Below, in pieces: positions 46,221 through 55,003 of a stretch of 64,000 nt of DNA (its first letter is position 1; every line of letters begins with the position of its first letter). Below the pieces are notes generated by a model. It was not told where the DNA came from, searched no databases, and worked only from the letters and a program-made list of their open reading frames with translations. The DNA lies in NCBI RefSeq assembly GCF_019218635.1, contig NZ_JAHUZB010000004.1:372001-436000 (forward strand), read 5' to 3'. Position numbers and translations under genes: made by a program. Origin of the DNA: Enterococcus alishanensis (GTDB taxonomy: Bacteria; Bacillota; Bacilli; Lactobacillales; Enterococcaceae).

Positions 46221-46502
46221 TTAAAGCAAGCCTTTTTCTGTTACTACTTTTTGAACTTTTTCTTTTAATTCATCCATATCGATGATGCTGTCTAAAACAA
46301 CAACTTCGCCTAAATGTTGCGCGCTGTCAGCTAAATCACTAGCAACAAAGAACACATCTGCCATATCTGGTGACGCACTACCCATGTCAAAGTGAGATAC
46401 TTCCACACCATCAACACCTAAATCTTTTAATACTGAATTAATATTCATTTCTACCATAAAACTTGATCCTAATCCGGACCCACAAACTGCTGCAAATTTC
46501 AT
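46221..46502 (-). CDS. PTS IIB component, ascorbate/lactose-type
   Basis: A 93-residue phosphocarrier with the P-loop Cys motif AAVCGSGLGSSFMVEMNI, where the Cys is phosphorylated by the IIA domain. Partner of the adjacent IIC; the IIA function is on the C-terminus of the upstream regulator protein. The start overlaps the regulator's stop. Confidence 0.9.
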   Translation of the reverse strand: MKFAAVCGSGLGSSFMVEMNINSVLKDLGVDGVEVSHFDMGSASPDMADVFFVASDLADSAQHLGEVVVLDSIIDMDELKEKVQKVVTEKGLL

Positions 46503-48517
46503 TATTCATTCTCTCCTTTTGCTAAAATAGTTAGTATTTCTTCTTTTGTTTCGGCATTTAATAAAGCTTCTAAGTTTTCTTTGTCTGACAATAGTTTGGT
46601 CAAACTCGATAGTGCCCGCAGATGAGCTTCGTTATCAACAGCAGCTAAACAAACGAACAATTGAATCGCATGTTTTTCATCATCGACAAGTAAAACAGGT
46701 TCTTTGACTTTCAATAAAGACATCCCGATTTCCTTCACGCCATCTTCAGGACGAGCATGGGGTAAAGCAATACCTTTACCAATGTGAATGAAAGGTCCAT
46801 ATTGCTTTACCTTATCAATCATTGCGGTAATATAGCTTTCCTCAATTTTTTCTTTCTCTAATAATGGTTCTGCCGTTAAGCGAATCGCTTCTTCCCATCC
46901 TAATGGCTGATCACTGATTTGAATCATGTCTTCGGTAATTAATTCTGTTAACATAGGGCGGCGGTCCTCCTTCTTCTCAATCATTCGATTCATCTTTTTA
47001 TTTAAAACCTTGTATAATTTTTCTTTGGTTACTCCTTTTTTGATTTCAATATAAGGTAGTAACGCATCCACAATTTCTTTTGCACTAGGTAGTGAAAAAC
47101 CAGGAATCAATAATTCTTGTTGCACCCGATTGATCAATTGATTTTTTTCCAGTTGCGACATTAAAGGTTTAACGACATAAACTTGTTTGTTGCTTTCAAT
47201 ATTTATCGTCGAAAAAATCACATCGTAACTTTCTTCTGAAATACTTTGCAGCTGATCGACTGAGTTGGATGCTTTAAAATGAATCGTTGGAAACATTTTA
47301 TTTAATTCTGTCTGCAAAATTAATGAAGAACTGATGCCATTAGGACAAACAATCAAGCCACGAATTTCTTCTTGAACCGCTTCCTCTTTCTGTCGAGCTA
47401 CTTCACCACCAAATAAAATCGAGAAAAAGCCAACCTCTTCTTCAGGTATTTCTCTTTCTGCTAATTTTTCTAGTGGTAGCAATGCTTCTTTAGTAAAACG
47501 ATAGATTTCTGCATATTCCATTTGAATATTTTCAATTAAGACATTTGGTAAATAAAACCCATTTCTGATACGAAAATATGCTGGTACCAAGTGATAAAAC
47601 AAATTCATCAACAATTCGCGAAAATTTGAAAAACCAATCGCTGATAAATTTTCCATCCGATGAATGATTTCAGCCGAGCAACTTAATAATTGATCCAGTT
47701 GAATGTCTTGAATTTCGCCCTGAGTGACAGTCATCAAAATAATGGTTAAATAATCAAGCTCGTTTAAATGGGCTTGGTCAAAAAAATTTTGATAAATTTG
47801 TTCACTGGCATGATACGCAGTCAGTGAGCGCACCAATTGCCGATCGGTTAAAGGTGCTAATTGTGAATCAGCCATTCGTTTAGCAGAAAAAGCTAAAAAT
47901 ACAGCAACTTCATCAATCCGACTAGGTACGATTTCTAAACCAACTAGCTGACTTTTTTCTTGAATGGTATCGCGCCAAGCAGCATAAAGACTTAAATCTT
48001 GTTGATTCAGCCAATACAGCAGGCCAAATTTACCACTGCTACTTTGTAATAAAAAGGCAACACAGTTTTTGGCAAAACGACGAATTGCTTCTTCTTCACC
48101 AGAAGCCAGAAATCCTTCTTTACGAGAATAAGTCAATGCCAATTTTTCCTTTTCCAATAGATTACGCAATTTTTTTATATCAGCAATTGCTGTCCCTTTG
48201 GAAATCTCTAGAAAGTCTTGAAAGTGAAACAACGACAATTCTTCATACTGGGAATAACTCATTAAAAATATTAAAGAGCGTCGTTCTTCCTCGCTGTAAG
48301 CTTCCATTGGTTCTTGGCTTATTAAATTTGCCCATTGTCTTGGTGTGACAGCTGGTACGAAAAATTTATCTTCTACAGTTGACTCTTGTTTAATTGGTAA
48401 CTTCTTCAATTGCTGCTGAACTTCTTTGGCAGACAGGCCTGTCTGAATTTGCGCTTCGTTCAATGTAACGTAACAATTGGCTTTTTGGGATAGGAGATAA
48501 CTTAATTTGTAATGCAT
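46502..48517 (-). CDS. BglG-type PTS-regulated activator with fused IIA domain
   Basis: A 671-residue modular regulator: N-terminal HTH domains (about 1-170), two PRD domains (about 180-385), a IIB-like domain (GLIVCPNGISSSLILQTEL, about 387-480) and a C-terminal IIA domain of the mannitol/fructose class (about 525-671, with the phospho-His in IALPHARPEDGV). The IIA probably serves the UlaA-like system, as no separate IIA gene exists. AGGAGGTGAGG before ATG. A near-consensus cre site lies about 30 bases upstream. Confidence 0.9.
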   Translation of the reverse strand: MHYKLSYLLSQKANCYVTLNEAQIQTGLSAKEVQQQLKKLPIKQESTVEDKFFVPAVTPRQWANLISQEPMEAYSEEERRSLIFLMSYSQYEELSLFHFQDFLEISKGTAIADIKKLRNLLEKEKLALTYSRKEGFLASGEEEAIRRFAKNCVAFLLQSSSGKFGLLYWLNQQDLSLYAAWRDTIQEKSQLVGLEIVPSRIDEVAVFLAFSAKRMADSQLAPLTDRQLVRSLTAYHASEQIYQNFFDQAHLNELDYLTIILMTVTQGEIQDIQLDQLLSCSAEIIHRMENLSAIGFSNFRELLMNLFYHLVPAYFRIRNGFYLPNVLIENIQMEYAEIYRFTKEALLPLEKLAEREIPEEEVGFFSILFGGEVARQKEEAVQEEIRGLIVCPNGISSSLILQTELNKMFPTIHFKASNSVDQLQSISEESYDVIFSTINIESNKQVYVVKPLMSQLEKNQLINRVQQELLIPGFSLPSAKEIVDALLPYIEIKKGVTKEKLYKVLNKKMNRMIEKKEDRRPMLTELITEDMIQISDQPLGWEEAIRLTAEPLLEKEKIEESYITAMIDKVKQYGPFIHIGKGIALPHARPEDGVKEIGMSLLKVKEPVLLVDDEKHAIQLFVCLAAVDNEAHLRALSSLTKLLSDKENLEALLNAETKEEILTILAKGENE

Positions 48518-48546
48518 CTCCTCACCTCCTGACGTAAGTATAAAAT

Positions 48547-48561
48547 GGAAACGGTTGAATT
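48547..48561. promoter_or_regulatory. Candidate cre (CcpA) site for the Ula-type operon
   Basis: ATGGAAACGGTTGAA fits WTGNAANCGNWNNCW with one mismatch at the second-last position and is 30 bases upstream of the regulator's start codon. The surrounding 260 bases hold no gene. Confidence 0.5.
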
Positions 48562-48741
48562 TCGATGATTGTTCAGTACAAATTGCTTTTCAAAAAAACA
48601 AAAGATTGTACCGAACATAAAAATATTTAATAAATAAGAAAAATTTTCACCATAAAAATGACTGACTTATTAAATTTAAAAGCCACATCAAATGTGATTT
48701 TAGCTTATTTTCACAAACTTAAAAAGACGTTTTTTTTGCAC

Positions 48742-48770
48742 AAAAAAAACGGACTCGTCAAAAGTCCGTC
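48742..48770 (-). terminator. Terminator of the ribose cluster
   Basis: Minus strand ACGGACT-TTTGACG-AGTCCGT followed by eight Ts, just past the last of the two unknown genes. Confidence 0.88.
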
Positions 48771-48779
48771 ATACAATGA

Positions 48780-49088
48780 TTATAATTGTTCTTCTGTTGC
48801 AAAATCCGTTTCATAAGGTTGTCCAGTGTAAATAAACTTGTTGGAAACAGAAGCTTCCATGTCATTTGCCACCAACTCTTTTCTAAAAGGAAAAGTTATT
48901 GTTTTACCACTAATCGTTAAATCAGCTTCCAAAACATAAGTTAATTCATCTTTTTCAGCATTATCAATTGCATTTAACTGCTTCAAAACATCATCAATCA
49001 CTGCTTGCTGATCGAAATTTAATTCTTTCACTGCCTTTTTGTAATCCTCAAAAAAAGCATCTTGTCCTTCAAAATAATTTAAAATCAT
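48780..49088 (-). CDS. Hypothetical protein
   Basis: A 102-residue acidic cytosolic protein I do not recognise, starting MILNYFEGQDAFFEDYKKAV with a helical N-terminal half and a beta-rich C-terminal half (YVLEADLTISGKTITFPFRKELV). The start at 49088 follows AGGGGG by seven bases; the upstream in-frame extension overlaps the previous gene. It sits 23 bases after another unknown gene and before a strong terminator, so the two belong to one transcript. Confidence 0.7.
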   Translation of the reverse strand: MILNYFEGQDAFFEDYKKAVKELNFDQQAVIDDVLKQLNAIDNAEKDELTYVLEADLTISGKTITFPFRKELVANDMEASVSNKFIYTGQPYETDFATEEQL

Positions 49089-49111
49089 GGTTTTTCCCCC
49101 TAAAATATTAA

Positions 49112-49510
49112 TTAGTTCGTTAAATCTAGTTGTCCGTCTTTGGTTTGAAACACAGGCCAACTGCCGACTAATTCTAGGCGAATCGCTGGAAGTTCATTAT
49201 CTTTTAAAAGTATCAGCAAATTTTTGACCAGAGCCGTCTGATAATCCAAGTGTTCATCGGGCATCAAAATTAAATCCTGATCTAATGCTTGTTGATAGAC
49301 TGCATTTTCTTGTTGCCATTTTTTTAAAATTGTTTTGACAATTCGTTCCATTTTTCGCGTTAGTTTGGCTTGATTGTTTAAATTATAAGCGACTTGTCCT
49401 TCATCAAAGGCAAATGTCAAATAAACTAACGGTACTGTTGAAACAGGTTTTTTAGGCGAAACATAGAAAAATTCAGCTTCTAATAAATTGAAAGATAGTG
49501 TCAGTTCCAT
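49112..49510 (-). CDS. Hypothetical protein
   Basis: A 132-residue protein I do not recognise. It starts with a beta-rich segment (MELTLSFNLLEAEFFYVS) and has a Lys/Gln-rich helical middle (LTRKMERIVKTILKKWQQENAVYQQALDQD). No membrane segment, no cysteine. It follows the sugar transporter gene by about 57 bases on the same strand and may form a separate small unit with the next gene. Confidence 0.65.
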   Translation of the reverse strand: MELTLSFNLLEAEFFYVSPKKPVSTVPLVYLTFAFDEGQVAYNLNNQAKLTRKMERIVKTILKKWQQENAVYQQALDQDLILMPDEHLDYQTALVKNLLILLKDNELPAIRLELVGSWPVFQTKDGQLDLTN

Positions 49511-49567
49511 AGATTCCCTCTTTTCTTATGGTCATTATAGCATCATCGAAGGAAAAACTGCTGAATT

Positions 49568-50449
49568 TTAAATCGTGACTGTCACCGCTGCTGCAGCCAA
49601 GATTAAAAGCAGCCCGATGATCGTTACCCGCATTTCTTTTTTGGTTTTCTTTTGACCCAAGAACCAAATACCAGTCAGTGTCGCTAAGACTACCGAAGTT
49701 TGTGACAAGATAAAGCCAGTTGCCAAACCATTCATATCTGGTTGAGCTGAAATAAGATACGTCAACGCTGCAAAAGCAAAGAAGAAGCCAGAGAAAATAT
49801 GTTTATATGAAACACTTTCTTTAAAAGCTGATTCTTCTTTAAAGGATAAGAAAATCGCATAAACGACTGCCACAATCACCATACCAATCGCTTGTGGTAG
49901 AAAAGCATGCATCCCATCTAAGTTAGTTGCTTGAGGTGCTGCTGAATAAGCCCAATAACCAATTTCACCAATTAATAAAATGATGACTGCTTTTTTTAAT
50001 TTACCAGCATCTGCTGAAGTCCGATCTTCTGACCAAACAGTTAAATAAGCACCCACAATAATGACTACTAAAGCCAAACCACCAATGATTTTTGCCATCA
50101 TTCCCGGCCAGTCACCTAAAGCAAAAACGCCCCATAAAGAAGCACCTAACAACTGGAATGCCGTTGTAATTGGCATCGCCCGTGATGAACCTATTAATCT
50201 AAATGATTGGAACGTAATAATTTGTGCTGTTGCCCAGCCGACACCAGATAAAATTGCAAAAAATAAATCTCGACCGCCTGGAAAAGCTAGCCCTTGTACT
50301 AAGGAAAAAACCATGGCAAAAATTAAAGTTCCCAGAGTTGAACCTAAAATTTGATTAACAGGACGCCCACCAATTTTTGAAGCAATCGTGGGATAAAGTC
50401 CCCAACCTAATAACGGACCTAAGCCAATTAATATTGCTAATGTGTTCAT
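49568..50449 (-). CDS. rbsU: GRP family sugar transporter, RbsU-like
   Basis: A 293-residue membrane protein with ten hydrophobic segments of the glucose/ribose porter (GRP) family, as in GlcU and the RbsU of lactobacilli. Motifs: GLGPLLGWGLYPTIASKIGGRPVNQILG and LIGSSRAMPITTAFQLLGASLWGVFALGDWPG. It takes the place of an RbsABC transporter. AGGAGG before ATG, third gene after rbsK and rbsD. Confidence 0.9.
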   Translation of the reverse strand: MNTLAILIGLGPLLGWGLYPTIASKIGGRPVNQILGSTLGTLIFAMVFSLVQGLAFPGGRDLFFAILSGVGWATAQIITFQSFRLIGSSRAMPITTAFQLLGASLWGVFALGDWPGMMAKIIGGLALVVIIVGAYLTVWSEDRTSADAGKLKKAVIILLIGEIGYWAYSAAPQATNLDGMHAFLPQAIGMVIVAVVYAIFLSFKEESAFKESVSYKHIFSGFFFAFAALTYLISAQPDMNGLATGFILSQTSVVLATLTGIWFLGQKKTKKEMRVTIIGLLLILAAAAVTVTI

Positions 50450-50467
50450 AAATATTTCCTCCTAAAT

Positions 50468-50863
50468 TTAAAAGACGACGCCGCTTTCCAAAATAATATT
50501 GGCAAACGGACTCATTTCTCCAGTACGAATAAAGGCATGAACTTGATGTAAATTTTTCTTCATTTCACTATGAGGAATAAAACTGATTGGCATTTCGGGC
50601 AAGCGTTCTTTGATTTGGTTTAACACAGTTGGATTTTCCGTTTTAATTTCTTCAGCCAAATAAATTCGTTGAATTTCCAATTCCGCCAAGACATTATCTA
50701 GTACATCCATAAAACTTGGAATCCCATTGGTTACTGCTAAATCAATTTTTTCAGTGGTCATTGGGACTGGCATCCCAGCATCACCAATACTTAACGTATC
50801 GAAATGACCCATTTGACTAATTACTCGTGATATATCTGAATTAATTACTTTAGTTTTTTTCAT
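50468..50863 (-). CDS. rbsD: D-ribose pyranase
   Basis: Interconverts the pyranose and furanose forms of ribose ahead of RbsK. The 131-residue protein has the family motifs [24 protein letters not shown], with the catalytic His20, and the C-terminal [15 protein letters not shown]. Its translation start, AGGAG then ATTG, AAAAATGAAAAA, matches the antisense element of the small RNA family over 12 contiguous bases plus the Shine-Dalgarno. Confidence 0.94.
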   Translation of the reverse strand: MKKTKVINSDISRVISQMGHFDTLSIGDAGMPVPMTTEKIDLAVTNGIPSFMDVLDNVLAELEIQRIYLAEEIKTENPTVLNQIKERLPEMPISFIPHSEMKKNLHQVHAFIRTGEMSPFANIILESGVVF

Positions 50864-50874
50864 TTTTCAATCTC

Positions 50875-51783
50875 CTATTTCTCAATTTCGTTTTGATATG
50901 GAATTGATGGCTGTGCACCAAAGCGTTGCACAGTAATCGCTGAAGCATGGTTTCCAAAGGTAATTGCTTCGACTAAATTACTAAAATCCTTTTTCAAAAT
51001 ACTGCTTAAAGCGCCAATAAAAGTATCACCAGCTGCGGTGGTGTCAACTGCTTTAACTTTCATTGCTGGCACAATCCCACTTTTCCCATCAAAGTGATAA
51101 AAAGCTCCTTTGCTGCCAACAGTAATAATCACTACAGCTATCCCTAAATCGTGTAATTGATTGGCTGCTTCAGTCATGCTAGCTTCATCGGTGATAGTGA
51201 TACCCGTCAAAATTTCTGTTTCCGTTTCATTTGGCACAATCATATCAGTAACTTTTAATAATTTTTCCGGTACTTTTGCCAACGCTGGAGCTGGATTTAA
51301 AATTGTTTTTACGCCAGCTGCTTGCGCGATTTCAAAAGCTTGGACAGTACTTTCTACAGCGCTTTCAAACTGGGCAATCACGAAATCACTTGCTTCAATC
51401 AGTTCTCTTTGGGCTAGAACATCTTCCGGCGTAAAGGCATCGTTGGCACCAGAATGAATAATAATATTATTTTCTCCCGTTTCATCAACAGTGATGAACG
51501 CTTGACCCGTCACTTGATTTTCTAAAACTTGTACCCCTGCTAACTCAATTTCTTCTTCAGACAAAAGTTCCTTCATAACAGTACCGGCTGCATCGTTGCC
51601 AATTGCACCAATAAAATTAGTTTTCGCTCCTGCACGTTTAGCCGCGACAGCTTGATTAGCACCTTTACCACCACCGGCTGTATATAATTCTTTCGTATGA
51701 ATTGTTTCTCCTGGTTTTGGCATATGGTCCACTCGTAAATTCGTATCCAAGTTAATACTTCCAACTACCGTAATCGTATTCAT
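50875..51783 (-). CDS. rbsK: Ribokinase
   Basis: PfkB family sugar kinase of 302 residues that makes ribose 5-phosphate. Motifs: GSINLDTNLRVDHMPKPGET, GGGKGANQAVAAKRAG and the catalytic DTTAAGDTFIGA near the C-terminus. First gene of the rbsKDU operon, with a double LacI-type operator in front. Confidence 0.95.
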   Translation of the reverse strand: MNTITVVGSINLDTNLRVDHMPKPGETIHTKELYTAGGGKGANQAVAAKRAGAKTNFIGAIGNDAAGTVMKELLSEEEIELAGVQVLENQVTGQAFITVDETGENNIIIHSGANDAFTPEDVLAQRELIEASDFVIAQFESAVESTVQAFEIAQAAGVKTILNPAPALAKVPEKLLKVTDMIVPNETETEILTGITITDEASMTEAANQLHDLGIAVVIITVGSKGAFYHFDGKSGIVPAMKVKAVDTTAAGDTFIGALSSILKKDFSNLVEAITFGNHASAITVQRFGAQPSIPYQNEIEK

Positions 51784-51810
51784 TTTGTAAAAACCACCTT
51801 TATTTAGTTC

Positions 51811-51843
51811 GAATTAAAACGTTTTATTAAAACGTTTTAATTC
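51811..51843. promoter_or_regulatory. RbsR operator
   Basis: A 33-base palindrome made of two TTAAAACGTTTTA units, each a LacI-family operator core. It lies just downstream of the rbsK promoter, where a bound repressor would block elongation or promoter clearance. Confidence 0.8.
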
Positions 51844-51852
51844 GTTGCCAAA

Positions 51853-51881
51853 AATATAGCACACCTTGAAAACAATTTCAA
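51853..51881 (-). promoter_or_regulatory. rbsK promoter
   Basis: Minus strand TTGAAA (51881-51876), 17-base spacer, TATATT (51858-51853). The -35 overlaps a CTTGAAA/TTTCAAG hairpin that includes the end of rbsR. Confidence 0.65.
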
Positions 51882-52882
51882 GAGAACGATTTCAAGGGTG
51901 CTGTAGATTTTCTTAGTTTTAATTGTACAGGTAGCATTATTTCGTCCCAAGCTTTATCTGGCTGAGCAATTCTTTCTAATAATAATTGAGCAGCTGTTTC
52001 GCCAATCTTCAAAACGGGCTGAGCCACAGTTGTTAATTCAGGCGTTACATACGCCGCCATATCAATATTGTCATAACCGACAATACTATAATCGTCAGGG
52101 ATTTTTTTTCCGGCTTCCTTTAAGCCGTAATATAAACCAAAAGCAATCTCATCATTAATCGCAAAAATACCGGTCACTTTGCTGGATAAAACTTTTGGTA
52201 CAGCCGCTTGTCCGCCAATCTTTGATAAACTGGCATCAATCACTTCCAAATTGGTTCCATAAATGGAGCGAAAACCAGCTAACCTCGTTTGGATATTTTC
52301 TGTTGCTGTTTTAGGCAACACGACCGCTACTTGCTGATGCCCTAAGTCTTTTAAATGCTGGGCAGCGATTTTTCCGCCAGTAAAATCATCCGACAAGACC
52401 GCATCACTAAATCCTTCAGCTTTCTTTTGATCCAAAACAATAAAAGGTCGATTTTTTTGACGTAAATTTTGGTTAATCGCTTCATTGGAAATGGCTGAAC
52501 TGGCAATAATAAAACCATCTACGCCACGACGACTTAATTCTTCTAAATAAGCACTTTCCCGCTGATCATCAGAATCGGCATTACATAGAATCGTTACAAA
52601 ATTTTCTCGATATAATATTTTTTCAATACCTGAAAGTAAAGTGCCAAAAAAAGGATTAGTAATGTCTGGGACCAAAACACCAATGGTTTTACTCTTTTTT
52701 ACAATCATCCGACGGGCAAAATAATCTGGTTCATAATTTAGTGCTTTTTTGGCAGCTATAACTTTTTCCACCGTCTTAGGACTAAATTTATCATCATTGC
52801 CATTTAATATTTGGGAAACGGTCGCAATCGAAACGCCCGATTGTTTGGCTACGTCTTTAATAGTAATTTTTTTATTAGTCAT
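51878..52882 (-). CDS. rbsR: LacI family ribose operon repressor
   Basis: A 334-residue LacI protein: N-terminal helix-turn-helix and hinge (ITIKDVAKQSGVSIATVSQILNGNDDKFSPKTVEKV) and a periplasmic-binding-like core (GVLVPDITNPFFGTLLSGIEKIL). Probably represses rbsKDU from the 51811 palindrome and is relieved by ribose or ribose phosphate (inference from location). A weak SD, GCGAGGAG, precedes ATG. Confidence 0.9.
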   Translation of the reverse strand: MTNKKITIKDVAKQSGVSIATVSQILNGNDDKFSPKTVEKVIAAKKALNYEPDYFARRMIVKKSKTIGVLVPDITNPFFGTLLSGIEKILYRENFVTILCNADSDDQRESAYLEELSRRGVDGFIIASSAISNEAINQNLRQKNRPFIVLDQKKAEGFSDAVLSDDFTGGKIAAQHLKDLGHQQVAVVLPKTATENIQTRLAGFRSIYGTNLEVIDASLSKIGGQAAVPKVLSSKVTGIFAINDEIAFGLYYGLKEAGKKIPDDYSIVGYDNIDMAAYVTPELTTVAQPVLKIGETAAQLLLERIAQPDKAWDEIMLPVQLKLRKSTAPLKSFS

Positions 52883-52992
52883 GATTTCTCCTCGCTTAAA
52901 ATACTCCTTATTTTCGCATGAATATTCTTGTCTGTAAACTTGTCAAAAGATGGTATTTCTTCTATACTGCTAGAAGCATAAAGGAGTATCGA

Positions 52993-53910
52993 ATGAAAAA
53001 AAAGATAAAAATTATTTTAATTAGTTTAGTTGCATTGATTGTTGTCGTTTTAATTGGCGCCGGAAACTACTTTTACAATTACGCTGTCGTTCCTTCAGAA
53101 AAAGATTTTTTAAGCAGCGGTAACACTGAAGTAAGCGACTCACAAAAATGGTTTGACAATAAAGAAAATCGAACCACCTGGCAATTAAAAGCCAGCGACG
53201 GTTTAAAACTTTCAGCAATTTACTTACCAGCTGAAAATGCTAAAAAAACAGCAATTATAGCCCATGGTTATATGGGAAATGCTGAAGACATGGCTGACTA
53301 TGCCAAGATATACCATGATTTAGGCTACAATGTTTTAACCCCAGATGCTCGCGGCCATGGTAAAAGCGCTGGCGATTATATTGGCTTCGGTTGGGACGAA
53401 CGAAAAGATTACCAACAGTGGATTCAACAAGTTTTGAAAAAAAATGCCGCAGATCAAGATATTGTTCTTCACGGCATCAGCATGGGTGCCGCGACTGTCA
53501 TGATGACTAGTGGCGAAAAATTACCACAGCAAGTAAAAGCAATTGTTGAGGATTGTGGTTACACTTCTGCTAATGCTGAATTGAGCTATCAATTGAAAGA
53601 TATGTTTAATCTACCTGCATTTCCACTAATCCCTGTGACTAGTTTAGTAACTAAAGTCAGAGCAGGCTATTTTTTTGGTGAAGCTGACGCTCTTAAACAA
53701 CTGGCTAAAAATGAACGCCCAATGTTGTTTATCCATGGTGATGCAGATAAATTTGTGCCCTTTTCCATGTTAGACCAAAATTACCAAGCAACTAAAGGTC
53801 CTAAAGAAAAATATGTAGTGAAAGGCGCTGCCCATGCACAAGCCTTTTCAAAAAACCCTGAAAAATATCAAGCAACAGTTGCAGAATTTTTAACCAAATA
53901 TGTCAAATAA
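52993..53910 (+). CDS. Membrane-anchored alpha/beta hydrolase
   Basis: A 305-residue protein with an N-terminal membrane anchor (about 4-26) and an alpha/beta hydrolase domain outside the cell. Oxyanion/HG region AIIAHGYMGNAEDM, nucleophile elbow GISMG with the catalytic Ser, acid loop MLFIHGDADKFVPF and late His in GAAHAQAF. Substrate unknown; relatives are annotated as cell-surface esterases. The start at 52993 follows AAGGAG. Its initiation region AGGAGTATCGAATGAAAAA matches the small RNA antisense element at 15 of 19 positions. Confidence 0.88.
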   Translation: MKKKIKIILISLVALIVVVLIGAGNYFYNYAVVPSEKDFLSSGNTEVSDSQKWFDNKENRTTWQLKASDGLKLSAIYLPAENAKKTAIIAHGYMGNAEDMADYAKIYHDLGYNVLTPDARGHGKSAGDYIGFGWDERKDYQQWIQQVLKKNAADQDIVLHGISMGAATVMMTSGEKLPQQVKAIVEDCGYTSANAELSYQLKDMFNLPAFPLIPVTSLVTKVRAGYFFGEADALKQLAKNERPMLFIHGDADKFVPFSMLDQNYQATKGPKEKYVVKGAAHAQAFSKNPEKYQATVAEFLTKYVK

Positions 53911-53952
53911 AAAAACATTGAAGCTAGCATTATATATTGCAGCTTCAATGTT
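53911..53952 (+). terminator. Terminator of the hydrolase gene
   Basis: AAAACATTGAAGCT and AGCTTCAATGTTTT form a long stem around an AT-rich loop, starting at the stop codon. Confidence 0.85.
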
Positions 53953-53973
53953 TTCTGTTAATAGAATCAAATT

Positions 53974-54936
53974 TTATTCTTCGCTGCTGTCAGTTTTTTC
54001 TAGTAAAAATTCAGCGATTTCTGTTGTTACAGCAATCATATTGATTAATTGATGTTGAATCGCTACATAAAGCGCTGATTTTTTAGATTCTTCGTGACAA
54101 ATTGCAGCGATTTTATCAATTTTTTTCAACTCTGTTAAATTTACGCCAATAACATTTTCATTGATCCGACTATCTACTTCCTCGCCATTACGATCAAAGA
54201 AACGAGAATTAATATCTCCCACTGTATGGACTGATTTTAAATCCGCCAAAGCAGCTGGATTTAAATAACCGATTTCCGTCATCGTATTTTTAGTTGAGAA
54301 AGGATCTGCAATCCCTACTAGCGCAAGATCTACCTTGCATCCTTCAGCCAAAACTTCTTTAATTAAAGAATTCTCGATTAAACTTGTTTTGACTTCATGA
54401 TTATCAACTAAAGCCGGCGCATAAAGATACAGACTACGACCTCTAATTTTACGAGCCAAATCATAGGCCAGCTGATTTGAGTGAACATCAACATGATCAG
54501 GACCCATCCCACCAATTAATGGCACGATCATCGTTTCAGGACTATTTTCATAAGGGAATTCATCCACAAAACGCCGCAACATTTTCCCCCACGAAATACC
54601 GATTTTATTTGCTTGATCAATGTCTCGTTTAAAGGAGGAAATAGCCGTTTGCACCAAAATTTTCTCGACTTCATTTTCTCTGATATTGTTTGTGTCTAGC
54701 ACGACTGCTCGTTTTAACCCGAATTTTTTTTCTAAGCTTAATTCCAGCTCTGCTGAGTAAGCACTTTCACTTTTTATGTAAATGTCAACAATTCCTTCTT
54801 TTTTTGCATCATTCAAATATTTTGAAACCAGCGACCGAGAAATCCCCATTTTCTTGGCAATATCCGACTGTTTCAAATCCTCTTTATGATACATTGTGGC
54901 AACTCTAACTAAATCCCGATTCATTTGTTCATTCAT
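53974..54936 (-). CDS. SorC/DeoR-type sugar-binding regulator of the glucitol operon
   Basis: A 320-residue regulator with an N-terminal helix-turn-helix (HKEDLKQSDIAKKMGISRSLVSKYLNDAKKEGIV) and a SorC sugar-phosphate-binding domain (GISWGKMLRRFVDEFPYEN, then MIVPLIGGMGPDH). The start at 54936 follows GGGGG by nine bases. As the last gene of the PTS operon it likely controls the promoter at 58786; the direct repeats TTTGTCATATG found there (58741, 58760) are the probable binding sites. Confidence 0.87.
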   Translation of the reverse strand: MNEQMNRDLVRVATMYHKEDLKQSDIAKKMGISRSLVSKYLNDAKKEGIVDIYIKSESAYSAELELSLEKKFGLKRAVVLDTNNIRENEVEKILVQTAISSFKRDIDQANKIGISWGKMLRRFVDEFPYENSPETMIVPLIGGMGPDHVDVHSNQLAYDLARKIRGRSLYLYAPALVDNHEVKTSLIENSLIKEVLAEGCKVDLALVGIADPFSTKNTMTEIGYLNPAALADLKSVHTVGDINSRFFDRNGEEVDSRINENVIGVNLTELKKIDKIAAICHEESKKSALYVAIQHQLINMIAVTTEIAEFLLEKTDSSEE

Positions 54937-55003
54937 TTTTATTGACCCCCTTCCAAAACAGCAAAAGTGAGACAACGATTGCCTCACCTCACCATATTTT
55001 CTT

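Noticed and set aside
45785-46285. Plus-strand 166-residue frame opposite the PTS IIC gene.
   Set aside because: Shadow frame of a hydrophobic membrane protein; no ribosome site.
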